Positions 27,840 through 37,606 of a DNA stretch of 44,169 bases are shown piece after piece. Below the pieces are notes generated by a model that saw only the letters and a list, made by a program, of their open reading frames with translations, made no database searches and was not told where the DNA came from. The DNA lies in NCBI RefSeq assembly GCF_001591565.1, contig NZ_BCVD01000016.1, positions 1 to 44,169 of the forward strand. Direction: 5' to 3'. The DNA is from Priestia flexa NBRC 15715. Lineage in GTDB: Bacteria; Bacillota; Bacilli; Bacillales; Bacillaceae_H. A program made the translations under genes and the position numbers. Every line of letters begins with the position of its first letter. Position 1 is the stretch's first letter.

Positions 27840-30473
27840 ATGAAAAAGTTAACATCTGCACAAGTGCGTCAAATGTACTTAGATTTCTTTAAAGAAAAAG
27901 GTCATGATGTAGAGCCGAGCGCTTCTCTTGTACCTCATGAAGATCCATCTCTTTTATGGATTAACAGTGGTGTTGCGACGCTAAAGAAATACTTTGACGG
28001 ACGCGTTATTCCACAAAACCCACGTATTTGTAATGCTCAAAAATCAATTCGTACAAATGATATTGAAAACGTTGGTAAAACAGCGCGTCACCATACGTTC
28101 TTTGAAATGTTAGGTAACTTTTCAATCGGTGAATATTTTAAAGAAGAAGCAATCGACTGGGCTTGGGAGTTCTTAACGAGCGATAAATGGATTGGCTTTG
28201 ATCCTGAAAAATTATCTGTCACTATTCACCCAGAAGATGAAGAAGCATTCAAGCTTTGGAACGAAAAAATTGGAGTTCCAAAAGAGCGCATTATTCGTTT
28301 AGAAGGTAACTTCTGGGATATTGGTGAAGGGCCAAGTGGACCGAATACAGAGATTTTTTATGACCGTGGTGAAGCTTATGGAAACGACTTAACTGACCCT
28401 GAGCTATACCCTGGTGGAGAAAACGAGCGCTATTTAGAAATCTGGAATTTAGTATTTTCTCAATTTAACCATAACCCTGATCATACCTATACACCACTAC
28501 CAAAGAAGAACATTGATACAGGAATGGGACTAGAGCGTATGGTGTCGGTTATTCAAGATGTACCGACAAACTTTGATACAGACTTATTCATGCCAATTAT
28601 TGAAGCAACTGAAAACATCTCAGGTGCTAAATACCGCACAGAAGATGAAAAAGACGTTGCATTTAAAGTAATTGCTGACCATATTCGTACGGTGACATTT
28701 GCTGTTGGAGACGGAGCTCTTCCATCCAATGAAGGTCGTGGATATGTACTGCGCCGTTTATTACGTCGTGCTGTACGCTATGCAAAAAAACTAGGCATCA
28801 ATCGTCCGTTTATGTACGAGCTAGTACCTGTTGTGGGTGAGATTATGGTTGATTTCTACCCAGAAGTGAAAGACAAAACAGACTTCATTCAGCGCGTTGT
28901 GAAAAACGAGGAAGAGCGTTTTCACGAAACGTTAAACGAGGGTCTTGCTATTTTAGCAACAATGATTAAAAAAGCAAAAGACCAAGGCAGTGATACAATT
29001 TCTGGTGAAGATGTATTCCGATTATATGATACATATGGCTTCCCAGTTGAGTTAACGGAAGAATATGCAGAAGATGAAAAGATGAAAATAGATCATGACG
29101 GATTTGAAAGCGAGATGGAAGGTCAACGTGAGCGTGCAAGAGCAGCTCGCCAAGATTCTAGCTCTATGCAAGTTCAAGGTGGGGTATTAGGCGAGTTAAC
29201 AGTTGAAAGTGAGTTTGTCGGCTACGATAAAGACGAAGTGGAAACGTTCATTGAAGCTATTATCTTACATGGAGAACTTGTTGATAAAGTAACGGAAGGT
29301 CAAGAAGCACAGGTTATTTTAAAGCAAACGCCATTCTATGCTGAGAGCGGTGGACAAATTGCTGACCAAGGTGAAATCTCAAATGCCACATCTGTTGCAG
29401 CAGTTAAAGATGTGCAAAAGGCACCGAATGGCCAGAACGTGCACACTGTAGAAGTAAGAAGCGGAGAGCTTGTAAAGGGCGAAACTTACACAGCGACAAT
29501 TAACGGGAAAAAGCGTGATGCAATCGTGAAAAACCATACGGCAACTCACCTGCTTCACCAAGCATTAAAAGATACGTTAGGAATGCATGTTAACCAAGCT
29601 GGTTCATTAGTAACTCCAGATCGCTTACGTTTTGATTTCTCTCATTTTGGACAAATAACAGCGGAAGAAATTGAAAAGATTGAAACGATTGTAAACGAAA
29701 AAATTTGGGAAAACATTTCCGTAAATATTGAAAATAAAGCAATTGATGAAGCAAAAGCAATGGGTGCAATGGCGCTGTTTGGTGAGAAGTATGGCGATAT
29801 CGTTCGCGTTGTTCAGGTTGGAAGCTATAGCTTAGAGCTTTGTGGTGGTTGCCACGTTGCTAATACGTCTGAAATCGGCTTATTTAAGATTGTATCAGAA
29901 TCAGGAATTGGAGCTGGAACACGCCGTATTGAAGCCGTAACTGGAAAAGCAGCTTATCAGTTGATGAATGACCAAGTAACACTGTTAAAAGAAGCAGCAG
30001 CAAAAGCAAAAGCGAACCCTCGAGATCTTGTTGGTCGTGTGGAAGGCTTACTAGAAGAAATTCGCCAACTTCATCGTGAAAATGAGTCATTAGCAACGAA
30101 GCTAGGGAATATTGAGGCAGGCAATCTAATCGACCGCGTGAAAGACGTAAACGGTGTGAGCGTCTTAGCAGAAAAAGTAAACGCAACGGATATGAACAAC
30201 CTTCGTTCAATGGTAGATGACTTAAAGCAAAAGCTTGGCTCAGCAGTTATTGTACTAGCTGCACCTCAAGGTGAAAAAGTAAATATCGTTGCAGGAGTGA
30301 CAAAAGATTTAATTGCAAACGGTCATCATGCAGGTAAGATTGTAAAAGAAGTGGCAACAATTTGTGGCGGTGGCGGCGGTGGTCGTCCAGATATGGCTCA
30401 AGCAGGTGGAAAAGATCCGAACCAAATTGAAAATGCATTGAAGATTGTAGAAGAATGGGTTAAATCCGTTTAA
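27840..30473 (+). CDS. alaS: Alanyl-tRNA synthetase
   Basis: A full-length AlaRS of 877 residues (B. subtilis 878). It has a class II catalytic core ([19 protein letters not shown] at the start, then [15 protein letters not shown]), a tRNA-recognition helical domain, an editing domain with HTATHLLH (about 563-570) and CGGCH (about 666-670) that clears Ser/Gly mischarging, and a C-terminal DHHA1 domain with the glycine-rich [21 protein letters not shown] precedes the ATG. It is controlled by the T-box upstream. Confidence 0.97.
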   Translation: MKKLTSAQVRQMYLDFFKEKGHDVEPSASLVPHEDPSLLWINSGVATLKKYFDGRVIPQNPRICNAQKSIRTNDIENVGKTARHHTFFEMLGNFSIGEYFKEEAIDWAWEFLTSDKWIGFDPEKLSVTIHPEDEEAFKLWNEKIGVPKERIIRLEGNFWDIGEGPSGPNTEIFYDRGEAYGNDLTDPELYPGGENERYLEIWNLVFSQFNHNPDHTYTPLPKKNIDTGMGLERMVSVIQDVPTNFDTDLFMPIIEATENISGAKYRTEDEKDVAFKVIADHIRTVTFAVGDGALPSNEGRGYVLRRLLRRAVRYAKKLGINRPFMYELVPVVGEIMVDFYPEVKDKTDFIQRVVKNEEERFHETLNEGLAILATMIKKAKDQGSDTISGEDVFRLYDTYGFPVELTEEYAEDEKMKIDHDGFESEMEGQRERARAARQDSSSMQVQGGVLGELTVESEFVGYDKDEVETFIEAIILHGELVDKVTEGQEAQVILKQTPFYAESGGQIADQGEISNATSVAAVKDVQKAPNGQNVHTVEVRSGELVKGETYTATINGKKRDAIVKNHTATHLLHQALKDTLGMHVNQAGSLVTPDRLRFDFSHFGQITAEEIEKIETIVNEKIWENISVNIENKAIDEAKAMGAMALFGEKYGDIVRVVQVGSYSLELCGGCHVANTSEIGLFKIVSESGIGAGTRRIEAVTGKAAYQLMNDQVTLLKEAAAKAKANPRDLVGRVEGLLEEIRQLHRENESLATKLGNIEAGNLIDRVKDVNGVSVLAEKVNATDMNNLRSMVDDLKQKLGSAVIVLAAPQGEKVNIVAGVTKDLIANGHHAGKIVKEVATICGGGGGGRPDMAQAGGKDPNQIENALKIVEEWVKSV

Positions 30474-30497
30474 TTCTCCTCTTTCTTGGTGTACAAT
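30469..30497 (+). promoter_or_regulatory. Possible promoter of ireB-ruvX
   Basis: TTTAAT (30469-30474, overlapping the alaS stop), a 17-base spacer and TACAAT (30492-30497), 60 bases before ireB. No terminator is visible after alaS, so read-through may also supply these genes. Confidence 0.4.
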
Positions 30498-30557
30498 AGA
30501 AGTAAGACTTAACATGATTCATAATGTGCTCACAAATTAAACGAGTGAGGTGGGAAA

Positions 30558-30827
30558 ATGAGTTCATTTGATAAAACAATGCAATTCAATTTTCAAGATG
30601 AGCCAGCTGAAACAAGCGTCCATGAGGTTTTATTTACGGTTTATGAGGCATTGAAAGAAAAAGGATATAACCCGATTAACCAAATCGTTGGATATTTGCT
30701 ATCAGGAGATCCTGCTTACATTCCTCGTCATAATGATGCGCGAAACACAATTCGCCAATTAGAGAGAGACGAGCTCATTGAAGAACTTGTGAAATCTTAT
30801 TTACAACAGCATCGAAAGGATTCATAA
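30558..30827 (+). CDS. ireB: IreB family regulatory phosphoprotein (YrzL, UPF0297)
   Basis: An 89-residue soluble protein of UPF0297/IreB. In Enterococcus IreB is phosphorylated by the PASTA kinase IreK on N-terminal threonines and affects cell-envelope stress and cephalosporin tolerance. Here the N-terminal region has [12 protein letters not shown], with T7 the obvious equivalent. Conserved blocks are [27 protein letters not shown] and the basic-acidic C-terminus. GTGAGGTGGG is the ribosome site. The stop is directly followed by the ruvX ATG with no gap, and the ireB-ruvX-yrzB order is widespread in Firmicutes. Regulatory role here is inferred from Enterococcus. Confidence 0.9.
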   Translation: MSSFDKTMQFNFQDEPAETSVHEVLFTVYEALKEKGYNPINQIVGYLLSGDPAYIPRHNDARNTIRQLERDELIEELVKSYLQQHRKDS

Positions 30828-31244
30828 ATGCGCGTATTAGGATTAGATGTTGGCACGAAGACAATTGGCGTAGCTGTAAGCGATGAAATGGGCTGGACAG
30901 CCCAAGGGATTGAGACGATTAAAATTGCCGATGAGCAAATGAAGGAGTCTTATCCTCGATTACAGCAATTAATTGATGAATATTCAGTTGAAAAAGTCAT
31001 TGTTGGCCTACCAAAAAATATGAATGGCACAATTGGTCCTCGCGGTGAAGCTTGTCTTCAATTTGCAGAGGAACTAAAGAAGGATCTAAACATCGAAACG
31101 ATGATGTGGGATGAACGCTTATCGACAATGGCTGCAGAGCGTGTTTTACTTTCAGCTGATGTTAGTCGTAAAAAGCGTAAAAAAGTCATTGATAAGATGG
31201 CGGCTGTTATGATTCTTCAAGGATACTTAGACAGCAAACAATAA
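30828..31244 (+). CDS. ruvX: Putative Holliday junction resolvase / pre-16S rRNA nuclease (YqgF/RuvX)
   Basis: RNase H-fold protein of 138 residues: the N-terminal [19 protein letters not shown] holds the first catalytic Asp (D7), [19 protein letters not shown] and [16 protein letters not shown] hold the others. Family members trim pre-16S rRNA in E. coli, and others cut branched DNA, so the main substrate here is uncertain. It abuts ireB, using AAAGGA in the end of ireB as ribosome site, which implies translational coupling. B. subtilis name yrrK. Confidence 0.92.
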   Translation: MRVLGLDVGTKTIGVAVSDEMGWTAQGIETIKIADEQMKESYPRLQQLIDEYSVEKVIVGLPKNMNGTIGPRGEACLQFAEELKKDLNIETMMWDERLSTMAAERVLLSADVSRKKRKKVIDKMAAVMILQGYLDSKQ

Positions 31245-31368
31245 AGTTGATTGTAGCTTAGCTTCTGCACGGTTATCCTCGATAAAAAGAGTCTAATTTG
31301 ATAAGAAGCTAGGGCTTTCAACTTGCCATAAAATTGCTAGTAACTAGCTGGAAAATGAGGTGTCGAAC

Positions 31369-31653
31369 ATGACAGAAGAAGGAAAAATTACAATCGTAGA
31401 CGAAAGTGGTAACGAGCAATTATGTGAGATTTTATTCACATTTGATTCTGAAGAATATGGTAAATCTTATGTAATTTATTATCCAATTGGTGCAGATGAA
31501 AATGACGATGAAGAAATTGAAATTCATGCGTCTGCTTTCACACCAAGCGAAAATGGTGAAGATGGTGAACTTCAACCAATCGAGACAGAAGAAGAATGGG
31601 ATATGGTTGAGGAAATGGTTAACACATTCCTTGACGAAGAAGAAGGCGAATAA
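31369..31653 (+). CDS. yrzB: DUF1292 protein YrzB
   Basis: Small, strongly acidic protein of 94 residues in the DUF1292 family: [33 protein letters not shown] opening, then an acidic Asp/Glu-rich middle and C-terminus. No catalytic residues are apparent and the function is unknown. The frame is open to a GTG at 31360, but TGAGGTG (31356-31362) is the ribosome site for ATG 31369. It is the conserved third gene after ireB-ruvX, with a 124-base gap before it and a terminator right after the stop. Confidence 0.88.
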   Translation: MTEEGKITIVDESGNEQLCEILFTFDSEEYGKSYVIYYPIGADENDDEEIEIHASAFTPSENGEDGELQPIETEEEWDMVEEMVNTFLDEEEGE

Positions 31654-31686
31654 AAAAGTTGGTGGCGAGAGCTACCAACTTTTTTT
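31652..31686 (+). terminator. Terminator of ireB-ruvX-yrzB
   Basis: Stem AAAAAAGTTGGTGGC with GCTACCAACTTTTTT (one G-T pair) and a GAGA loop, overlapping the yrzB stop codon. Confidence 0.9.
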
Positions 31687-31839
31687 ATGGTTTATTTTTC
31701 AAATAATTTAAATCTTTACTGTCTATCCTAATGAGGACATGTCTTTTCACTTGCTTTTATAGGCGGTCTTGTATGATAATGACGAAAAATGAGATAAATT
31801 GTAGTATAATAGTGCGTGCGTATGAGAGGAGGATGCAAC

Positions 31840-32940
31840 TTGTCGCACCAATCTTTTTTTACACCTAAAAAAAATAAACGAAAAAAAATTATCATTGTGA
31901 CAATAATTCTTTTAGCCGTACTTATTGGTGGAGGCGTTTTTTATGCTCAATCATTTGTACAACCCGTTGATAAAAACAGTAGTAAAAAAGTAAATATAAC
32001 GATTCCGCAAGGTTCTTCAGTCCGGTCGATTGGAACGTTGTTAAAAGAAGAAAATCTAATTAAAAGTGAAAGTGCTTTTCGATACTATATTAAAATGTCT
32101 AGCGTATCAGGATTTCAGGCTGGAACATACACTTTCTCTCCTTCCATGAGCTTAAGTGAGATGGTCGATATGATGGAAACAGGAGATGTATCGAAGAATC
32201 CGGATGTTCGCTTAGCAATTCCAGAAGGCCGTCAGCTTGATGAAATTGCTACAATTATTGCAAATCGAACAAACTACACGGAAGAAGAAGTAATGAATAC
32301 TTTAGATGACCCTGCTTTTATTGAGAAGATGAAGAAGAAATACCCAGATCTTGTGACGGATGAAGTGTTTAATAAGGACATTAAGCATCCTTTAGAAGGG
32401 TATTTATATCCTGCTACTTACGATCACTATGATTCAACTGTTTCGCTTGAAGTCATTTTAGATAAAATGATTGGTAAAACGAACGGCGTTTTAGCTCAAT
32501 ATCAAAAGGAAATGAAGAGCAAAAAATATACGGCTCATAAGCTTTTAACGATGGCTTCTTTAATTGAAGAAGAAGCAACGGAACAGGTGGATCGTGAGAA
32601 AATCGCAAGCGTGTTTTATAATCGTATTGAAGAGGATATGCCATTACAGACGGATCCAACGGTGTTATATGCTTTAGGTGAGCATCGTGAGCGAGTCTAC
32701 TATAAAGATTTAGAAGTAGACTCGCCTTACAATACGTACCGAGAGAAAGGACTTACACCAGGACCGATTGCAAACTCAGGCTTAATGTCTATTAAAGCAG
32801 CTTTGGAACCCGCTGATACCGATTACCTCTATTTCTTAGCGAATAAAGATGGAGAAGTCATCTTTACCAAAACACTTGATGAGCATAACCAAGAAAAAGC
32901 GACTCATATCACAGGGCCTCGTGAAGAAGATAAGAAATAA
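31840..32940 (+). CDS. mltG: Endolytic peptidoglycan transglycosylase MltG (YrrL/YceG)
   Basis: Cuts growing glycan strands within the cell wall and so sets strand length. A 366-residue protein: basic cytoplasmic N-terminus, one membrane helix (about residues 17-38), a LysM-like subdomain (ITIPQGSSVRSIGTLLKEENLI) and the YceG catalytic domain with the active-site Glu in LLTMASLIEEEATEQVDREKIASVFYNR and TDPTVLYALG. The frame opens at 31816, but AGAGGAGG (31825-31832) lies seven bases before TTG 31840. A perfect TATAAT (31805-31810) is just upstream, although its -35 is poor. Strong terminator after the gene, so probably monocistronic. Confidence 0.93.
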   Translation: MSHQSFFTPKKNKRKKIIIVTIILLAVLIGGGVFYAQSFVQPVDKNSSKKVNITIPQGSSVRSIGTLLKEENLIKSESAFRYYIKMSSVSGFQAGTYTFSPSMSLSEMVDMMETGDVSKNPDVRLAIPEGRQLDEIATIIANRTNYTEEEVMNTLDDPAFIEKMKKKYPDLVTDEVFNKDIKHPLEGYLYPATYDHYDSTVSLEVILDKMIGKTNGVLAQYQKEMKSKKYTAHKLLTMASLIEEEATEQVDREKIASVFYNRIEEDMPLQTDPTVLYALGEHRERVYYKDLEVDSPYNTYREKGLTPGPIANSGLMSIKAALEPADTDYLYFLANKDGEVIFTKTLDEHNQEKATHITGPREEDKK

Positions 32941-32969
32941 AAGCAATAGTAACCGTTAATTAAGCGTTT

Positions 32970-33006
32970 AAAACCCCCTTTACTTTTAAAGATAAAGGGG
33001 GTTTTA
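32970..33006 (+). terminator. Terminator of mltG
   Basis: A 13-bp perfect stem, AAAACCCCCTTTA with TAAAGGGGGTTTT, with a 10-base loop. The T tail is only four bases, but the stem is strong. Confidence 0.8.
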
Positions 33007-33088
33007 GTTATAAAATTGTGTGGATAGCTTTAAAAAATTGATTCGACTTTTTGGCATCTGCTCTACTTTTATGTTAAAATATATCGGG

Positions 33089-33117
33089 TTTACGTTCAGA
33101 AAAAAACCACTTATAAT
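33089..33117 (+). promoter_or_regulatory. Sigma-A promoter of the trmR operon
   Basis: TTTACG (33089-33094), a 17-base spacer and a perfect TATAAT (33112-33117). A second possible promoter, TTGGCA-N17-TTAAAA (33051-33079), lies just upstream. The leader from about 33124 to 33258 contains an eight-T run (33162-33169) and a small TCAC/GTGA dyad, but no riboswitch I recognise. Confidence 0.65.
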
Positions 33118-33258
33118 AGACTAGTTGTATATTTTGTGCGTTAGTACATGTTAGCTAAGGTTTTTTTTGAGCTTTAGTCACGTTTATTTAGTGAGTCAAA
33201 CTATATATAACCGCTTTTGACTAACGTCAAACATACTTCTTTGAACGGAGGAAGTGTT

Positions 33259-33909
33259 TTGCTTTTACAAAATGTTGAACAGTATGTAGAAAACCTTATT
33301 CCTAAGCGTACAGAGCTTGTTGAAGAGATGGAGAACTATGCAAAAGAACATGTAGTACCAATTATGGAACTCATCGGAATTGAAGCATTGCTTCAAATTC
33401 TTCGCCTTCATCAGCCAGCACATATATTAGAAATTGGGACAGCCATCGGCTATTCTGCTATTCGTATGGCTGAAGCATTACCAAATGCTAAAATCGTTAC
33501 GGTGGAACGTAATGAAGATCGGTATAAACAAGCTCAGTTCTTCATTAATCGAGCTGAAAAGAAAGAGCAGATTAAAACCTTGTTTGGAGATGCTTTAGAA
33601 CTTCAAGCAGACATTGAACAAAATGGCCCTTACGATGCCGTATTTATTGATGCTGCCAAAGGACAATATCAGCGCTTCTTTGAGCATTATGCACCATTAG
33701 TAAATAAAAAAGGTATTATCATTTCAGATAATATTTTATTCAAGGGGCACGTAGGAACCGATTTATCGCAGATTGAAACGCGCCGTAAGCGAAGTTTAAT
33801 TAAAAAAATTGATGCATACAACGTATGGCTAATGAAACATCCAGATTTCCAAACCACCATTTTACCAATTGGGGATGGAATTGCAATTAGTATAAAAAGA
33901 GGTGATTGA
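33259..33909 (+). CDS. trmR: tRNA 5-hydroxyuridine methyltransferase TrmR (YrrM)
   Basis: SAM-dependent O-methyltransferase of 216 residues (catechol-OMT-like fold): motif I HILEIGTAIGYSAIRMAE (about residues 55-72), the acidic VTVERNEDR and the metal-site AVFIDAAKGQYQRFFEHY. B. subtilis YrrM (TrmR) turns 5-hydroxyuridine at wobble position 34 into 5-methoxyuridine, and the next two genes make the hydroxyl, so this assignment is well supported by context. The start is TTG 33259 behind CGGAGGAAG (33246-33254), not the upstream in-frame ATG 33217, which has no ribosome site; the resulting length matches B. subtilis. Confidence 0.92.
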   Translation: MLLQNVEQYVENLIPKRTELVEEMENYAKEHVVPIMELIGIEALLQILRLHQPAHILEIGTAIGYSAIRMAEALPNAKIVTVERNEDRYKQAQFFINRAEKKEQIKTLFGDALELQADIEQNGPYDAVFIDAAKGQYQRFFEHYAPLVNKKGIIISDNILFKGHVGTDLSQIETRRKRSLIKKIDAYNVWLMKHPDFQTTILPIGDGIAISIKRGD

Positions 33910-33911
33910 CA

Positions 33912-34841
33912 ATGAAAAAACCTGAACTATTAGTAACACCAACTGCTGTTTCAAATATTAAACCATTAATAGAAGCCGGTGCAAACGCATTTGTAATTGG
34001 TGAACAGCGATATGGGTTACGACTTGCAGGAGACTTTAAGCGTGAGGATATCGTAGAGGCAGTTAATATTGCACACGCTCATCATACAAAAGTTTATGTA
34101 GCTATGAACGCGCTATTTCATAATGATACAGTAGCAGAATTAGATGAATATATCTTGTTTTTACAAGAAGCAGGCGTAGATGCCATTGTCTTTGGAGACC
34201 CAGCAGTATTAATGGCTGCTCGCGCAGTTGCTCCGAAAATGAAGCTTCACTGGAATACAGAGACGACTGCAACCAACTGGTATACATGTAATTACTGGGG
34301 ACGAAAAGGTGCTAAGCGTGCGGTGTTAGCTCGTGAACTTAGCATGGACAGTATCATTGATATTAAAGAGAATGCAGAAGTAGAAGTGGAAGTACAGGTT
34401 CATGGAATGACATGTATGTTTCAATCGAAGCGCTCTTTATTAGGTAACTATTTTGAATATCAAGGTAAAGTAATGGAAGTTGGAAATCGAAAGCTTGAAC
34501 AAGACATGTTTTTATTTGATAAAGAACGCGATAACAAATATCCAATTTACGAAGATGAGAACGGTACACATATCATGAGTCCAAACGATATTTGTATTAT
34601 CGACGAGCTTGCAGAAATGATTGATGCACAAGTTGACGTTTTTAAAATTGATGGTGTGCTAAAGAGCGCAGAATACATTATTGAAGTAACGAAGAAGTAT
34701 CGCAAAGCCATTGATTTATGCGTAGAAAATCGTGAAGAGTATGAAGAGATAAAAGACGAGCTTTTAGAAGAAATTGAAGCAATGCAACCAGCAAATCGTC
34801 CTCTTGATACAGGATTCTTCTTTAAAGAAACTGTTTACTAA
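33912..34841 (+). CDS. trhP1: tRNA hydroxylation protein TrhP1 (YrrN), U32 peptidase-like
   Basis: A 309-residue member of the peptidase U32 family, which are now known as RNA-modifying rather than proteolytic enzymes in this branch. Together with TrhP2 it is needed in B. subtilis for prephenate-dependent 5-hydroxyuridine at U34. Opening KPELLVTPTAVSNIKPLIEAGANAFVIGEQRYGLR matches the TIM-barrel start of the family. It keeps only one of the family cysteines (in HGMTCMFQSKRSLLGN), whereas TrhP2 has the whole set. ATG 33912 is two bases after the trmR stop, with AGAGGTGA inside trmR, so translation is coupled. Confidence 0.9.
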   Translation: MKKPELLVTPTAVSNIKPLIEAGANAFVIGEQRYGLRLAGDFKREDIVEAVNIAHAHHTKVYVAMNALFHNDTVAELDEYILFLQEAGVDAIVFGDPAVLMAARAVAPKMKLHWNTETTATNWYTCNYWGRKGAKRAVLARELSMDSIIDIKENAEVEVEVQVHGMTCMFQSKRSLLGNYFEYQGKVMEVGNRKLEQDMFLFDKERDNKYPIYEDENGTHIMSPNDICIIDELAEMIDAQVDVFKIDGVLKSAEYIIEVTKKYRKAIDLCVENREEYEEIKDELLEEIEAMQPANRPLDTGFFFKETVY

Positions 34842-34897
34842 GTGTCATGAGAATGGAAAGAAAAATCGAAAAAGTAGACAATTAGGAGGTACTAACT

Positions 34898-36160
34898 ATG
34901 GCTGTGCAAATTGATACGGTTGTTAATGGGAAACGTGTTATTACGAAAAAGCCCGAGTTGTTAGCTCCAGCAGGCAATCTTGAAAAGTTAAAAGTAGCAG
35001 TACATTATGGTGCTGATGCGGTCTTTATCGGTGGAAAAGAGTTCGGTCTTCGCTCAAATGCAGGTAACTTTTCATTAGAAGAAATGGCTGAGGGAGTAGA
35101 ATTTGCAAAAAAATATGGAGCACGTATTTATGTAACAACAAATATCTTTGCTCATAATGAAAACATGGATGGCTTAGATGAATATTTAATGGGATTACAG
35201 ACGGCTGGCGTAGCTGGAATCATTGTAGCAGATCCGTTAATTATTGAAACATGCCGCCGAGTTGCCCCAAAGCTAGAAGTACATTTAAGTACTCAGCAGT
35301 CGCTTTCAAACTGGCGTGCTGTTCAGTTCTGGAAAGAAGAAGGCTTAGAACGTGTGGTATTGGCGCGTGAAACGAGTGCTGAAGAAATCCGTGAAATGAA
35401 AGAAAAAGTAGATATTGAAATTGAAACATTTATTCACGGAGCTATGTGTATTGCTTACTCTGGTCGATGCACGTTGAGTAATCATATGACAGCTCGGGAT
35501 TCAAACCGCGGTGGCTGCTGTCAGTCATGTCGCTGGGACTATGACTTATTTAAATTAGAAGGCGAATCAACAGAAGTTCCTTTATTCAATGAGTCAGATA
35601 GTCCGTTTGCAATGAGCCCAAAAGATTTAAACTTAATTCAATCAATTCCAAAAATGATTGAGCTAGGTATCGACAGCTTAAAAATTGAAGGCCGTATGAA
35701 ATCAATCCACTATATCGCAACCGTTGTAAGCGTCTATCGCAAAGTCATTGATGCCTATTGTGCAGATCCAGAAAACTTTGTGATTCAAAAAGAGTGGTTA
35801 GATGAGCTTGATAAATGTGCTAATCGTGATACTGCTCCTGCTTTCTTTGAAGGTGTGCCAGGAGTAGATGAGCAAATGTTTGGCATTCACGGTAAGAAAA
35901 CAACATTTGATTTTGCTGGATTAGTGTTAGACTATGATGAGGAAACAAGCATGGTAACACTTCAGCAGCGAAACCACTTTAAGCCTGGAGATGAAGTGGA
36001 GTTCTTTGGACCAGGAATCGAAAACTTTACACAAGTAGTCGGCACAATTTGGGATGAAAAAGGCAATGAGCTAGACGCTGCTCGTCATCCGCTACAAATT
36101 GTAACGTTTAAGGTAGACAAACCATTGTTTTCTTACAACATGATGCGAAAGGGGATTTAA
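34898..36160 (+). CDS. trhP2: tRNA 5-hydroxyuridine synthesis protein TrhP2 (YrrO), U32 peptidase-like
   Basis: A 420-residue U32-family protein. The N-terminal barrel begins [30 protein letters not shown]. The cysteine cluster C184, C191, C207, C208 and C211 ([16 protein letters not shown] ... [11 protein letters not shown]) is the family's likely iron-sulfur or metal site. The C-terminal domain (about 330-420) looks like a small beta-barrel. It partners TrhP1 in wobble uridine hydroxylation. TTAGGAGGT gives a strong ribosome site; 56 bases separate it from trhP1 and seven bases separate it from udk. Confidence 0.92.
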   Translation: MAVQIDTVVNGKRVITKKPELLAPAGNLEKLKVAVHYGADAVFIGGKEFGLRSNAGNFSLEEMAEGVEFAKKYGARIYVTTNIFAHNENMDGLDEYLMGLQTAGVAGIIVADPLIIETCRRVAPKLEVHLSTQQSLSNWRAVQFWKEEGLERVVLARETSAEEIREMKEKVDIEIETFIHGAMCIAYSGRCTLSNHMTARDSNRGGCCQSCRWDYDLFKLEGESTEVPLFNESDSPFAMSPKDLNLIQSIPKMIELGIDSLKIEGRMKSIHYIATVVSVYRKVIDAYCADPENFVIQKEWLDELDKCANRDTAPAFFEGVPGVDEQMFGIHGKKTTFDFAGLVLDYDEETSMVTLQQRNHFKPGDEVEFFGPGIENFTQVVGTIWDEKGNELDAARHPLQIVTFKVDKPLFSYNMMRKGI

Positions 36161-36167
36161 TAAGAAG

Positions 36168-36803
36168 ATGGGGAAAAAGCCCGTTGTAATCGGTATTGCT
36201 GGTGGATCTGGCTCTGGAAAAACAACTGTTACAAAAGCAATTTATGAATATTTTAAAGGTCATTCAATTATGCTTCTAGAGCAAGATTATTATTATAAAG
36301 ATCAAAGTAACCTGCCATTTGAACAACGCTTACAGACGAACTATGATCATCCTTTAGCGTTTGATAATGACCTTTTAATTGAGCACTTGCAGAAATTATT
36401 AAATTATGAGAGCATTGAAAAACCTGTATATGATTATACTATTCATACTCGCTCTCAAGAAGTTATTGTAGAAGACCCAAAGGATGTTATTATCTTAGAG
36501 GGTATCTTAGTGCTTGAGGACAAGCGTCTGCGTAACTTAATGGATATTAAACTATATGTTGATACCGATGCTGATTTGCGTATTATCCGCAGAATGTTGC
36601 GAGATATTAACGAGCGTGAGCGTACGCTAGAATCCGTAGTCGATCAATATATTTCAGTGGTACGTCCAATGCATAATCAGTTTATTGAACCAACTAAGCG
36701 ATACGCTGATATTATTATCCCAGAAGGCGGTCAAAATCACGTAGCAATTGATTTGATGGTAACGAAAATCCAAACAATTCTTGAACAAAATGCGATTTTA
36801 TAA
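36168..36803 (+). CDS. udk: Uridine kinase
   Basis: A 211-residue P-loop kinase phosphorylating uridine and cytidine to UMP and CMP in pyrimidine salvage. Walker A is GGSGSGKTT (12-20, K18). Further motifs are [30 protein letters not shown] and the lid region [20 protein letters not shown]. It starts seven bases after trhP2 with only AAGAAG before the ATG, so it is probably coupled to trhP2. The trhP1-trhP2-udk-greA order is the same in B. subtilis. Confidence 0.96.
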   Translation: MGKKPVVIGIAGGSGSGKTTVTKAIYEYFKGHSIMLLEQDYYYKDQSNLPFEQRLQTNYDHPLAFDNDLLIEHLQKLLNYESIEKPVYDYTIHTRSQEVIVEDPKDVIILEGILVLEDKRLRNLMDIKLYVDTDADLRIIRRMLRDINERERTLESVVDQYISVVRPMHNQFIEPTKRYADIIIPEGGQNHVAIDLMVTKIQTILEQNAIL

Positions 36804-36830
36804 TAACATAGCATAGATACAGGGATTTTT

Positions 36831-36859
36831 TTGAAAATAAAATCGTCATATTCTATAAA
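36831..36859 (+). promoter_or_regulatory. Sigma-A promoter of greA
   Basis: TTGAAA (36831-36836), a 17-base spacer and TATAAA (36854-36859). Predicted transcription start is near 36866. Confidence 0.7.
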
Positions 36860-36877
36860 CAAGGTCTTCACATATAG

Positions 36878-36920
36878 TAGAGAAACGAGCAGCTTCTAAT
36901 TTGAAGCTGTCATTTCTCTA
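36878..36920 (+). promoter_or_regulatory. Hairpin in the greA leader
   Basis: TAGAGAAA (36878-36885) pairs with TTTCTCTA (36913-36920) and, inside, CAGCTTC with GAAGCTG, separated by a small internal loop. It begins about 12 bases after the predicted start of the greA transcript and has no T run, so it looks like a leader or mRNA-stabilising structure more than a terminator. Confidence 0.5.
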
Positions 36921-37016
36921 TTCACTGAGATTTTAGAATATGAAACCTTTTAGTACATACAGAAAACACTGTATAAGGCACTAATGTATTTCGATTTTAT
37001 AAAGGAGTGAAGGGTT

Positions 37017-37493
37017 ATGGCACAAGAAAAAGTGTTTCCAATGACGGAAGAAGGAAAGCTAAAATTAGAACAAGAATTAGAATATCTGAAGACGGTAAAG
37101 CGTAAAGAAGTAGTAGAGCGCATTAAGATTGCTCGTAGTTTTGGTGACTTATCAGAGAACTCTGAGTATGATTCAGCAAAGGATGAACAGGCTTTCGTTG
37201 AAGGGCGCATTACAACGCTAGAAAACATGATTCGCAATGCGAAAATTATTGAAGAAGATGTAGAGAACTCTTCAATTGTATCTCTAGGTAAATCTGTGAC
37301 GTTTATTGAACTACCAGACGGAGACGAGGAAACGTATACAATTGTAGGTAGTGCAGAAGCAGATCCATTTGAAGGTAAAATTTCAAATGACTCTCCAATT
37401 GCTAAAAGCCTAATGGGCAAACAGGTTGGAGATGAAGTAACAGTTCAAACTCCAGGTGGAGAAATGGCTGTTAAAATCGTTACTGTAAAATAA
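37017..37493 (+). CDS. greA: Transcription elongation factor GreA
   Basis: A 158-residue GreA: N-terminal coiled coil (about residues 10-75, with [49 protein letters not shown]) whose tip carries the acidic D/E pair in [10 protein letters not shown], then the FKBP-like C-terminal domain ending in [11 protein letters not shown]. It enters the RNA polymerase secondary channel and helps cleave backtracked RNA. AAAGGAG precedes ATG 37017. It has its own promoter with a 150-base structured leader and its own terminator. Confidence 0.97.
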   Translation: MAQEKVFPMTEEGKLKLEQELEYLKTVKRKEVVERIKIARSFGDLSENSEYDSAKDEQAFVEGRITTLENMIRNAKIIEEDVENSSIVSLGKSVTFIELPDGDEETYTIVGSAEADPFEGKISNDSPIAKSLMGKQVGDEVTVQTPGGEMAVKIVTVK

Positions 37494-37516
37494 ATGTAAA
37501 TGAATTAGCTCGTTAG

Positions 37517-37557
37517 AAAGAAGCGCCAACGAAACCGTTCGTTGGCGCTTCTTTTTT
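37517..37557 (+). terminator. Terminator of greA
   Basis: A 17-bp stem, AAAGAAGCGCCAACGAA with TTCGTTGGCGCTTCTTT, ends in a T run. Confidence 0.92.
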
Positions 37558-37606
37558 CTATTTTTAGAAAAAAGAAGTTTAATTCTGAATTTTATCTGTT
37601 GTATTC

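Noticed and set aside
29884-30210. Leu-rich minus-strand open frame inside alaS
   Set aside because: Artefact of Ala/Lys/Glu-rich coding sequence read in reverse; there is no promoter or ribosome site.
36950-37420. Long open frame on the minus strand opposite greA
   Set aside because: It lies antisense to a clear greA, its protein is Ser-rich with no family resemblance, and its codon pattern is the mirror of the real gene.
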